A stretch of DNA of 8,013 nt from Dehalococcoidia bacterium (lineage in GTDB: Bacteria; Chloroflexota; Dehalococcoidia; UBA3495; JAAXIE01): NCBI GenBank assembly GCA_012270525.1, contig JAAXIE010000339.1, forward strand, positions 1 to 8,013, written 5' to 3'. The position numbers were made by a program, and so were the translations under genes. This document shows, in pieces, positions 1-5,303 of the stretch. Within the stretch, counting starts at the first letter, position 1. Every line of letters starts with the position of its first letter. The notes under the pieces were generated by a model. The model made no database searches. It saw nothing but the letters and a program-made list of their open reading frames with translations, and was not told the origin of the DNA.

Positions 1-853
1 ATATGGTGTAGTGGGGTGAGCGGAACGGCCGGTCAGAAATCAGAGGATGCGACGTCGGCAACATCCCGCCGATACTGTAAATCTTCGTCACCTCCATGGC
101 TTCTTCGTTGGTCATGGAGGGAAGGATCGTTGGCATGGCCCGCGCCAGCAGGGTCTTGCCACCGCCAGGCGGGCCTACCATCAACAGGTTGTGCGCTCCA
201 GCGGCAGCAACCTCCAGGGCCCGCTTCGCGTGGTCCTGACCCCTCACGTTGGCCATGTCGACGTCGACCGCGGTGGTGCCGTTGACCTCGTAGCAACCGG
301 ACTTTTCCGCTAGGGGCTGCTCACCGCAAAACGTGGCAAGCTCAAGCTCACCGCGGAGATGGCCCGCCAACTCCGCTAGGTTGTGCACCGGCACGGCGTC
401 AACTCCCTCCACCAGAGAGGCCTCGGAGGCGTTGTCGACAGGCACGAACACCTTGGTCAATCCCTGCTCACGCCCCACGGCCACCATGGAGAGGATGGCA
501 CTGGTGCGGCGCAAGCTGCCATCGAGAGAAAGCTCGCCCAGAAACAGACTGCCGGAAACGTCATCCGTGACTTGGCCGGAACTGAGCAGGACCCCGATGG
601 CGATGGGAAGGTCGTAGGCAGGGCCGGCCTTCCGCAGGTCGGCGGGGGCCAGGTTTACCGTGATGCGACGCATCGGGAACTCGAAGCCGGAGTTGCGGAT
701 CGCGGATCTTACCCGTTCCCGCGACTCCTGCACGGCGGTATCGGGTAGGCCAACGATGGTGAAGGCAGGGAGCCCCGGCGAGATGTCCACCTCCACCTCA
801 ACCAGATACCCGTCGAGTCCCACCACGGCACATGTCTTGGACTTGGCAAGCAT
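1..853 (-). CDS. comM: ComM/YifB-family AAA+ ATPase (Mg-chelatase-like), N-terminal part, runs off left edge
   Basis: This is the first 284 codons of a family that is normally about 500 residues long. The frame is open from ATG at 853 to base 1. Residues 1-170 form the ChlI-like N-terminal domain, with the family blocks FTIVGLPDTAVQESRERV, TVNLAPADLRKAGPAYDLPI and FLGELSLDG. After a linker comes the ATPase: GQDHAKRALEVAAAGAHNLL, then Walker A GPPGGGKT (residues 227-234, Lys233), then EEAMEVTKIYSI and RPFRSPHYTI just before the edge. A GGAGG ribosome site lies 7 bases before the ATG. In Vibrio ComM is a hexameric helicase that promotes branch migration during natural transformation; in other bacteria its role is less clear. 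Family assignment is very secure. Walker B and the C-terminal domain lie outside the window. Confidence 0.96.
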   Translation of the reverse strand, partial: MLAKSKTCAVVGLDGYLVEVEVDISPGLPAFTIVGLPDTAVQESRERVRSAIRNSGFEFPMRRITVNLAPADLRKAGPAYDLPIAIGVLLSSGQVTDDVSGSLFLGELSLDGSLRRTSAILSMVAVGREQGLTKVFVPVDNASEASLVEGVDAVPVHNLAELAGHLRGELELATFCGEQPLAEKSGCYEVNGTTAVDVDMANVRGQDHAKRALEVAAAGAHNLLMVGPPGGGKTLLARAMPTILPSMTNEEAMEVTKIYSIGGMLPTSHPLISDRPFRSPHYTI

Positions 854-883
854 CAGAACGCCTCCATGAACAGATCGCGGGGG

Positions 884-889
884 ATTATA
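884..889 (-). promoter_or_regulatory. Candidate -10 element for comM
   Basis: The minus strand reads a perfect TATAAT, which would start transcription about 24 bases before the comM ATG. No convincing -35 hexamer lies 16-18 bases upstream, so the call rests on the -10 and its position. Confidence 0.4.
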
Positions 890-1038
890 TCGATGGTATA
901 GGCATCGTGCGCCCCCCAAATGTCATACCTCTGGGACGGGGTTCGCAGTTGCGGAAGGAGGCACGGTTAGTGCCGTCCGGACGCCCGGGTATCACGTGCT
1001 CAGTCTTGCAGGTCTACGGGTGCCTGTGGGGTTCGTGA

Positions 1039-1051
1039 CCCCCTCCGGGGG
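1039..1051 (-). terminator. GC hairpin after the small ORF, possible weak terminator
   Basis: Five C, a 3-base loop and five G form a compact hairpin 17 bases beyond the stop of the 49-codon ORF. No U tract follows, so it is a poor intrinsic terminator. It may only block RNA ends or be coincidental. Confidence 0.25.
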
Positions 1052-1067
1052 CCTCCGACCCTCCGCG

Positions 1068-1217
1068 TCAACATCCGGGCTGACCGTGGTGGCCACAACA
1101 GGCAGCCAGGTGCGTGAGCTTGAACACGTCGTTGCGGACGACCAGTCGTATCCTTACCATCCACGGCAGGGAACAGAAGAACAGGTTCTTGAAAGCGGTC
1201 CGTATGCCAGCCATCAT
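1068..1217 (-). CDS. Possible 49-residue Cys-rich basic small protein, unknown function
   Basis: The frame starts with two tandem ATG codons and ends TGA. The product has a basic, hydrophobic N-terminal two-thirds (AGIRTAFKNLFF, WMVRIRLVVRND) and a C-terminal cluster ACCGHHGQPGC containing three Cys and two His, which could bind metal. Codon third positions are strongly G/C (AAG, AAC, CTG, GTC, CGC, GAC, GTG), as in the neighbouring genes, which argues for real coding. The frame stays open upstream of these ATGs to an ATG at 1367. No clear Shine-Dalgarno is visible. A TATACT hexamer lies 8 bases before the first ATG, which would suit a leaderless or nearly leaderless message. The CCGxxGxPGC ending resembles short bacterial proteins I vaguely recall, but I cannot name a family. 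Confidence 0.45.
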   Translation of the reverse strand: MMAGIRTAFKNLFFCSLPWMVRIRLVVRNDVFKLTHLAACCGHHGQPGC

Positions 1218-1335
1218 GTCTGGGTAGTATATCAAGCACCATCGAGGTACGCATCCGACCATTAACCCTATCATCACACCAGACTGGATTGGGAAACGGC
1301 ACGATTCACCGTTCTGCCATGGCCTCAGGTATGAG

Positions 1336-2196
1336 TCACAACTCCACCACCGAAAGCTCGTCGGCAAATATCAGGTCGCCGTCGTAGATCGCTGCCATGT
1401 CGCCGATGCCCTTTTCCATGGGGCCATGGGTGGCCAGATGCGGGCCGATGTGGACCACGGCAAGCCTCTTCACCCCGGCTTCTTGGGCCATGCGGGCAGC
1501 CCCGGTAGTGCCACACTGGCCTTCGGCCTCACCCGTCTGCAACATCACCGCCTGGTCGTCCCAGCACATGCAGAGCATGAGATCCGCACCCCGGGCTAGC
1601 TCCACCACCGGTGCGCACGGCTGGGTGTCGCCGGTGAAAACGATGCTCCCCTGCGAGGTGTCCAGCCGGTAGGCCAGCGAGTCGAGATAGGGCTGCACGT
1701 GTTCGGCGGGGGCCGCTGTCATCTGCCAGTCGGGGCCGGAGGAGACAAGGCCGGGCCCGATATCCTGGGCCATCACATCGGGCGGTTTGCGGGGAAGGGT
1801 GCCACCGCGGTTGACGTGCACCCGCTGGCTCAGGGGATGGTTGACTCTTGCCTTCCAGTCATGGGAAAAAGCCCCGTCCTCGCCGAGGATGCGCTCGGTG
1901 ACCGTCTCGGTGAGGGTCGGGCCATAGACCTGCAGCCTGTTCTCCTTGCCGATGCTCTGGTCCCAGCGACATAGCAGGAAGCAGGGGTAATCAATATCGT
2001 GATCGAAATGATGGTGGGTGAAAAACAGGTGGTCCACGGCAGTGGGCCAGAGACCGGCCTTCACCAGCTTATGAGTTGCAGCAGGTCCGCAGTCCACCAT
2101 CAGATGCTGGCCGTTCAGGACCACCACGTAGGATGAGCCGAACCTGGTTGGCGTGGGAGTGGGTGTCCCGGCACCCAGGATGTGTACCGTCGCCAT
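1336..2196 (-). CDS. Metallo-beta-lactamase-fold hydrolase, RNase Z-like
   Basis: This 286-residue single-domain protein begins with the RNase Z-type loop LGAGTPTPTPTRFGSSY. All seven usual zinc ligands are visible: the HHHFDH motif supplies H61, H63, D65 and H66, followed by H166 (AEHV), D190 (FTGD) and H249 (VVHI). It should therefore be a two-zinc hydrolase, acting in the cytoplasm since no signal peptide is seen. The lysine/glycine-rich tRNA-binding exosite arm of true RNase Z is not evident, and the HMT-like motif of that family is replaced near residues 228-231 by CGTT. Another phosphodiesterase or ester substrate is thus as likely as tRNA 3' processing. A GAGGAGG ribosome site sits about 7 bases before the ATG. 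The amidase gene ends 36 bases upstream on the same strand, which suggests one operon. Confidence 0.88.
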   Translation of the reverse strand: MATVHILGAGTPTPTPTRFGSSYVVVLNGQHLMVDCGPAATHKLVKAGLWPTAVDHLFFTHHHFDHDIDYPCFLLCRWDQSIGKENRLQVYGPTLTETVTERILGEDGAFSHDWKARVNHPLSQRVHVNRGGTLPRKPPDVMAQDIGPGLVSSGPDWQMTAAPAEHVQPYLDSLAYRLDTSQGSIVFTGDTQPCAPVVELARGADLMLCMCWDDQAVMLQTGEAEGQCGTTGAARMAQEAGVKRLAVVHIGPHLATHGPMEKGIGDMAAIYDGDLIFADELSVVEL

Positions 2197-2232
2197 GGCA
2201 TGGCCTCCTCGGTCTCCGGTGGAGAGTTCGTC

Positions 2233-3432
2233 CTATGAGGCGGCTTGCGCCAACTCCTGGGCCAAAGAGATCAGTGCCTCGTCCGCGCCACGCGGTCCGA
2301 TAAGAGAGAGACCGACCGGGGCCCCGTCCACCTCGGCCAAGGGAAGGTTGAGTTGGGGTGTGCCTGCCGTGCCTGAAATGGATGTCAGGCAACTGTTTTG
2401 CGCCTGCAATTCACGACGTTCGCGGTGTCCGCCTCCCAGGAGAGGGGCAGGCCCCACTGCGGTCGGCAGGCAGATGAACGCGTCATCGGACAGCAGGCCC
2501 AGTACCCGGCCCACCACCTCTTCCTTGGCATGCATGGCTGCCCTCACGTCTTCATCGGTGGAGGAGCGGCCCATCAGGTAACGCTCGGTGACGCTGAAGG
2601 AAAAGCGGGGGTTGTTTCGTTCAATCCAGTCTCGTGCCGACTCCCAAGCCTCTCTTCCTTGAAGCACCTGTTGTTGCTGGGACCACTCAGCCAAGCTGGT
2701 AGTGGCAACGCGTTCGGTCTGGACGGTACCGACCAATGACGCAATCGCTCCCACGTGGGTGTGAAGGGCCTCCGCGGTGGCAGGGTCGGCGTGGTCGAAG
2801 GCGTCCTGGGCTAGGACGAGGCGGCTTGGACGCATAGGGATGGTTCCGGGCCCCAACAGCACCTCGCCCACCCTGGCAAACAGGCCGACATCTCGGGTGA
2901 ACCAACCGATAGTATCGTAGCTGGGTGCTTGGATCAGGATGCCGTCCAGGGGTATGCGCCCGTGGGTTGGTCGCAGGCCGTACAGGCCACAGAAGGATGA
3001 GGGTACGCGCACCGAGCCACCGGTGTCGGAGCCAAGCGCGAAGTCCACAAGTCCGCCTGCTACGGCAGAGGCCGAGCCGCTGGAAGATCCGCCGGGCACC
3101 CTGCTGGGAGCGCGTGGGTTAGTGGGTGTGCCATAGTGGGCGTTCTCCCCGAATATTCCACGGGTCAATTCATCGGTGTGGGTCTTCCCCACCATGGTAG
3201 CCCCAGCGTCCACAAGTGTCTGCACCACCCATGCCGTCCGTTCGGCAGGGGCATGGGTCGCCTTCCAGTCGGGGTTGCCACCTCCCGTGACATGCCCTGC
3301 CACGTCGAAGATGTCTTTTGCGGCGAACGTAAGCCCGGCCAGTGGACCGGTGGGACTACCCTCCAGGTATGCCTCGGTGTCCCGGCAGAAGGCGTTCAAA
3401 TGGTCGTCACGAATTTGTCGGGTAGTTGTCAC
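2233..3432 (-). CDS. Amidase-signature-family hydrolase
   Basis: This 399-residue protein carries the complete Ser-cisSer-Lys triad of the amidase signature family: Lys39 in FAAKDIFDV, cis-Ser116 in PGGSSSGSA, and nucleophile Ser140 in GSDTGGSVRVP. The Ser-Ser spacing of 24 matches well-studied members. CGLYGLRPTHGRI and the C-terminal SGTAGTPQLNLPL block also fit. It should hydrolyse an amide to carboxylate and amine or ammonia; the substrate cannot be read from sequence. The length fits the short subgroup of plain amidases, not GatA (about 480 residues), and no gatB or gatC is nearby. The start is GTG; an in-frame TGA lies 12 bases upstream of it, and no strong ribosome site is seen. It lies 65 bases beyond tRNA-Arg on the same strand and precedes the MBL hydrolase gene. 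Confidence 0.92.
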   Translation of the reverse strand: MTTTRQIRDDHLNAFCRDTEAYLEGSPTGPLAGLTFAAKDIFDVAGHVTGGGNPDWKATHAPAERTAWVVQTLVDAGATMVGKTHTDELTRGIFGENAHYGTPTNPRAPSRVPGGSSSGSASAVAGGLVDFALGSDTGGSVRVPSSFCGLYGLRPTHGRIPLDGILIQAPSYDTIGWFTRDVGLFARVGEVLLGPGTIPMRPSRLVLAQDAFDHADPATAEALHTHVGAIASLVGTVQTERVATTSLAEWSQQQQVLQGREAWESARDWIERNNPRFSFSVTERYLMGRSSTDEDVRAAMHAKEEVVGRVLGLLSDDAFICLPTAVGPAPLLGGGHRERRELQAQNSCLTSISGTAGTPQLNLPLAEVDGAPVGLSLIGPRGADEALISLAQELAQAAS

Positions 3433-3497
3433 TGTCGTGTTCCATCAGGCCCTGGGCCGTGGGGATGTATAAGAAACTGCATCTGGGGATGGGCAGG

Positions 3498-3575
3498 TGG
3501 CGCGCTTGGCGGGACTCGAACCCACGGCCTCAGCCTCCGCAGGGCTGCGCTCTATCCAAACTGAGCTACAAGCGC
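3498..3575 (-). tRNA. tRNA-Arg (anticodon GCG)
   Basis: The cloverleaf is complete: a perfect 7-bp acceptor (GCGCTTG/CAAGCGC), D arm GCTC...GAGC, anticodon stem CAGCC/GGCTG with loop CTGCGGA, a T arm with TTCGAGT loop, discriminator G and an encoded CCA at 3498-3500. The anticodon GCG is at 3538-3540. A20 and C35, known arginine identity positions, are present. GCG is unusual in bacteria, where ACG (read as inosine) normally decodes CGU/CGC/CGA. It is last of three tRNAs transcribed together. Confidence 0.95.
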
Positions 3576-3612
3576 GTATGTGCGAACCGGTTGCTGCGAT
3601 GGCAGCTCCCGG

Positions 3613-3698
3613 TGGTGCCGAGGGCGGGATTTGAACCCGCACGCCCGTAAGGACACTACGCCCTGAACGTAGCGCGTCTGCCGTTCCGCCACCTCGGC
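3613..3698 (-). tRNA. tRNA-Leu (anticodon CAG)
   Basis: This is a class II tRNA of 86 bases: acceptor GCCGAGG/CCTCGGC, anticodon stem CTACG/CGTAG with loop TTCAGGG (CAG at 3663-3665), a long variable arm (TGTCCTTACGGGCG), T loop TTCAAAT, discriminator A and encoded CCA. It reads CUG, the Leu codon favoured in GC-rich genes. Confidence 0.97.
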
Positions 3699-3711
3699 TG
3701 GCCCTCGTTGA

Positions 3712-3787
3712 TGGTGGGCGATAGAGGATTTGAACCTCTGGCCTCCTCGGTGTGAACGAGGCGCTCTAACCGCTGAGCTAACCGCCC
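3712..3787 (-). tRNA. tRNA-Val (anticodon CAC)
   Basis: The 76-base cloverleaf has acceptor GGGCGGT/ATCGCCC with one G.U pair, D arm GCTC...GAGC, anticodon stem CCTCG/CGAGG with loop TTCACAC, T loop TTCAAAT, discriminator A and encoded CCA at 3712-3714. It reads GUG. It is the promoter-proximal member of the cluster. Confidence 0.97.
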
Positions 3788-3808
3788 CTGTCGGCTTGCC
3801 AGAGGCCC

Positions 3809-3838
3809 ATTATAGGTGCGGCCTCTTATATGGCGCAA
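3809..3838 (-). promoter_or_regulatory. Promoter of the Val-Leu-Arg tRNA operon
   Basis: The minus strand has a perfect -10 TATAAT (3809-3814) and a partial -35 TTGCGC (3833-3838) separated by 18 bases. Transcription would begin about 15 bases before the tRNA-Val 5' end. No other promoter is seen between the three tRNAs, whose gaps are 13 and 37 bases. Confidence 0.7.
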
Positions 3839-3923
3839 GTCGCATGAATTCACGTCGCTGCCTCGCCCCTCGCTAGCACTGCAGCAGCCAGCGGACTGCC
3901 AATCCTCTCTTGCGGAGACGGGG

Positions 3924-3929
3924 TAGAAT
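3924..3929 (+). promoter_or_regulatory. Possible -10 element for the Rid-family gene
   Basis: TAGAAT lies about 43 bases before the GTG start of the Rid-family gene, with no matching -35 at normal spacing. The call is tentative. Confidence 0.3.
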
Positions 3930-3971
3930 ATGCCCAGTCTCACCTCAAGTCTCATCCGAGGAGGCCTCCCT

Positions 3972-4358
3972 GTGGACATCACCAGAAAGAACTACGCCGA
4001 GATTCCCGCCCCCGGTGCTCCCCATTATCACTCGGTGCGAGCGGGCAATATGCTTTTCCTGTCGGGGGCTACGGCCAGGGATACCGAGGCCGAATACGGC
4101 GACATGGCCGAACAGACCGATGTCATCCTGAGGCGCATGAAACATATCCTGGAAGCCGAGGGCGGTACTCTCCGGAACATCGTGAAGATCACCAGCTTCG
4201 TCACCGAGATTGACAGCGAGGCCGGTGCCAAGACCCACGAGGTTCGTATGCGCTACTTCGGCGACGACCTCCCTGCCAGCACCAGGGTGCAGGTCGCTGG
4301 CTTGGTGGCCCCTCACCTGAAGATCGAGATTGAGGCCATAGCCGTCCTCCCTGAGTAG
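3972..4358 (+). CDS. Rid (YjgF/YER057c/UK114) family protein
   Basis: I start the gene at GTG 3972 because GAGGAGG lies 7 bases before it and the resulting 128 residues match the family length; an ATG at 3930 would add 14 residues before the family's N-terminus. Family blocks: GNMLFLSGATARD (25-37), ILEAEGGTLRNIVKITSFV (59-77) and KIEIEAIAV at the C-terminus. Rid proteins are small trimeric cytosolic enzymes; RidA proper hydrolyses reactive enamine/imine intermediates from PLP enzymes. The substrate-carboxylate Arg of E. coli RidA (R105, in PARSCVEV) aligns here with Ser103 in PASTRVQV, with an Arg two residues later. This is therefore probably not a standard RidA, and imine deaminase activity should not be assumed. 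The VOC gene follows 97 bases downstream with its own promoter. Confidence 0.92.
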   Translation: MDITRKNYAEIPAPGAPHYHSVRAGNMLFLSGATARDTEAEYGDMAEQTDVILRRMKHILEAEGGTLRNIVKITSFVTEIDSEAGAKTHEVRMRYFGDDLPASTRVQVAGLVAPHLKIEIEAIAVLPE

Positions 4359-4387
4359 GAGACACCGGGCTGTCAACAACTCAAGTC

Positions 4388-4416
4388 TTGGGAAAACCTG
4401 CACCTTGGGTTATCAT
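4388..4416 (+). promoter_or_regulatory. Promoter of the VOC-family gene
   Basis: A -35 TTGGGA (4388-4393) and -10 TATCAT (4411-4416) are 17 bases apart, placing the start point near 4423 and giving a leader of about 33 bases that holds the GGAGAGG ribosome site. Confidence 0.65.
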
Positions 4417-4455
4417 GTGAGGCCAACACAAGCCCTGTAAGGAGAGGTAGCGGAA

Positions 4456-4836
4456 ATGAAGGTCACCAAGTTCCTGCACACGGCCATACCTACCCTGCCC
4501 TACGACGAAACCTACGATTTCTACACACGCGTCATGGGCATGAAGCTGGCCCCCAGGCCCGAAATACCAGGCATGCCCGGTGCCTGGCTGGGCGCGGACG
4601 GTACCTCCGAAGAACCTCAGGTCCACATCATCGGCTGCGAGCCTACCGGCGAGACCCACGATCCCATCCAGGTGCACTATGCACTTCAGGTGGAATCGCT
4701 GGATGACGCTATGCGGGAACTGGATGCCGAGGGCATCAAGTACCGGCTCATCGACGGTTTGGTGGGCAACCTGCGCCAAGTCTTCCTGCGCGATCCCGCC
4801 GGCAACCAGTTGGAGTTACAGGAACCCCGCAAGTAA
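4456..4836 (+). CDS. VOC-superfamily protein (glyoxalase/dioxygenase fold)
   Basis: This 126-residue protein is one vicinal-oxygen-chelate module with its two beta-alpha-beta-beta-beta halves: the first opens with KFLHTAIPT and DFYTRVMGMKL, the second with HYALQVESLDDAMRELDAEG and ends FLRDPAGNQLELQE. His8, His74 and Glu120 fall where the family places its metal ligands. This favours a metal-dependent lyase, isomerase or dioxygenase-like enzyme acting as a dimer, but the substrate is not readable. GGAGAGG lies 8 bases before the ATG. No pathway partner is adjacent; the Rid-family gene upstream is only a neighbour on the same strand. The first copy of the duplicated hairpin/dyad element begins 10 bases after its stop. 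Confidence 0.9.
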   Translation: MKVTKFLHTAIPTLPYDETYDFYTRVMGMKLAPRPEIPGMPGAWLGADGTSEEPQVHIIGCEPTGETHDPIQVHYALQVESLDDAMRELDAEGIKYRLIDGLVGNLRQVFLRDPAGNQLELQEPRK

Positions 4837-4845
4837 CGACAACCC

Positions 4846-4895
4846 AATACCACATGCTGGGTTGCCCAAGGCACCTATATCCAGCATGTGGTATT
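4846..4895 (+). repeat. 15-bp inverted repeat / RNA hairpin, copy A
   Basis: The arms AATACCACATGCTGG (4846-4860) and CCAGCATGTGGTATT (4881-4895) are perfect complements around a 20-base loop. The structure lies 9 bases past the VOC stop codon and is followed by TTTTG, so it could terminate the VOC transcript weakly. Its duplication in front of the Fic gene shows it belongs to the repeated element and is not just a VOC terminator. Confidence 0.85.
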
Positions 4896-5016
4896 TTGAT
4901 ACTGCGGTTACAACCCACCAAGCCATTTGATACTATTTGGCCAATTTGTATCAAGTGGCTTTCTCACTTGTGCCTGGAGTATCAAACCCGCTGGCCGTTT
5001 GGACGCGGGATGCTAC
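4847..5016 (+). repeat. Direct repeat copy A (hairpin plus four-site dyad plus gene start)
   Basis: This stretch matches 5153-5321 at a constant offset of 305-306 bases. The match runs from ATACCACATGCTGG through the dyad to a conserved TTG (4999) and TGCTAC. Within the 90-bp dyad I count 79 identical bases. The about 135 bases separating the copies show no clear similarity at DNA level. Confidence 0.9.
4896..4985 (+). promoter_or_regulatory. Four-site symmetric operator-like dyad, copy A
   Basis: TTGATAC occurs at 4896 and 4927, and its complement GTATCAA at 4948 and 4979, so the sites are 31, 21 and 31 bases apart. Outer and inner pairs share one centre at 4940.5, which itself is a perfect TTGGCCAA. 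The 38-base arms match in 28 positions as inverted repeats. Spacings of 2 and 3 helical turns would put all sites on one face of the DNA, as for a cooperatively bound dimeric regulator. The inner pair also resembles a promoter (TTGATA, 16 bases, TATCAA). Confidence 0.7.
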
Positions 5017-5150
5017 CGGTTTCCGGCCCCGATCACCGGTAAGGCAGGAGGCCTTGGTGTCTCGCCTTCTCCTCTGGACTGGTCCTTAACCCGCGTCCCA
5101 TCCCCCAAGCAATCAGTAAGAACAACAAGCGCCCCGCGAATAAGGGCGAT
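4999..5150 (+). pseudogene. Possible remnant of a Fic-gene 5' end after copy A
   Basis: From the conserved TTG at 4999 the frame reads MDAGCYRFPAPITG..., resembling the start of the intact Fic protein after copy B (MGTDCYGSLVPTIDG...). Both continue with a Pro-rich stretch typical of the Fic N-terminus. The frame then runs into the hairpin of copy B and ends at 5235 without any Fic domain. I infer a truncated tandem duplicate; protein similarity beyond the first dozen codons is marginal. Confidence 0.35.
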
Positions 5151-5152
5151 CC

Positions 5153-5199
5153 ATACCACATGCTGGGCCGTAAGGTCATATCCACCCGGCATGTGGTGT
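5153..5199 (+). repeat. 15-bp inverted repeat / RNA hairpin, copy B
   Basis: The arms ATACCACATGCTGGG (5153-5167) and CCCGGCATGTGGTGT (5185-5199) flank a 17-base loop that differs from copy A. Compared with a perfect complement, the right arm has two A-to-G changes. In a plus-strand RNA both become U.G pairs, so all 15 pairs survive. This hints at selection on plus-strand RNA structure. TTTTG follows the stem as in copy A. Confidence 0.8.
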
Positions 5200-5200
5200 T

Positions 5201-5290
5201 TTGATACTGCAGTTGCAACCGACCAAGCCACTTGATACTATTTGGCGAATTTGTATCAAACTGCTTTCTCACTCATGCTTGGAGTATCAA
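5201..5290 (+). promoter_or_regulatory. Four-site symmetric operator-like dyad, copy B, probable Fic control region
   Basis: TTGATAC at 5201 and 5232 and GTATCAA at 5253 and 5284 repeat the 31/21/31 spacing of copy A, with a common centre at 5245.5. All 30 half-site bases are identical between copies, whereas 10 of 46 bases between the inner and outer sites differ; the central TTGGCCAA has one change. The inner pair can be read as -35 TTGATA (5232-5237) and -10 TATCAA (5254-5259), which would start transcription some 40 bases before the TTG at 5304. The promoter reading is tentative; the dyad is clear. Confidence 0.7.
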
Positions 5291-5303
5291 CCTGCTGACC
5301 CGT

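Larger units (their letters stand above)
854..1335. other. Sparse intergenic region between comM and the MBL hydrolase gene
   Basis: About 480 bases separate the MBL gene 3' end from the comM start, both on the minus strand. Inside are the comM -10, a GC hairpin and one possible 49-codon gene, listed separately. Reading frames on the plus strand have no recognisable motifs or ribosome sites. I see no tRNA, insertion sequence or repeat here. Confidence 0.6.

Noticed and set aside
461..500. Suspected frameshift in comM near the C-run at 472-475
   Set aside because: Base-by-base translation reads ILSMVAVGREQGLTKVFVP in one frame, matching the family, so there is no frameshift.
16..617. Several 88-94 codon frames on both strands at the left end
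   Set aside because: They lie opposite or out of frame with the continuous comM coding frame, which carries clear family motifs to the window edge.
1292..1311. Intrinsic terminator for the MBL gene
   Set aside because: Only a 5-bp stem (AACGG/CCGTT) with a 10-base loop and a short T run; too weak to call.
2233..3432. Assigning the amidase as GatA
   Set aside because: It is about 80 residues shorter than GatA and no gatB or gatC is adjacent.
3433..3497. Terminator or promoter between tRNA-Arg and the amidase
   Set aside because: The CATCCCC direct repeat and the GGCCCAGGGCC palindrome do not form a proper stem-loop with a U tract, and no -35/-10 pair at normal spacing was found.
3930..3971. 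ATG 3930 as the Rid-family start
   Set aside because: The added 14 residues have no family counterpart and no ribosome site precedes it, whereas GTG 3972 has GAGGAGG at ideal spacing.
4927..5235. 102-codon frame across copy A and the spacer as an independent gene
   Set aside because: It starts with a TTG inside the dyad, has no ribosome site, and crosses the copy B hairpin; better explained as control DNA plus a Fic 5' remnant.
5232..5303. TTG 5232 as the Fic start, giving 402 residues
   Set aside because: It begins inside an inner half-site of the dyad and adds 24 residues without family support. The similarity to copy A there is explained by the conserved DNA element.
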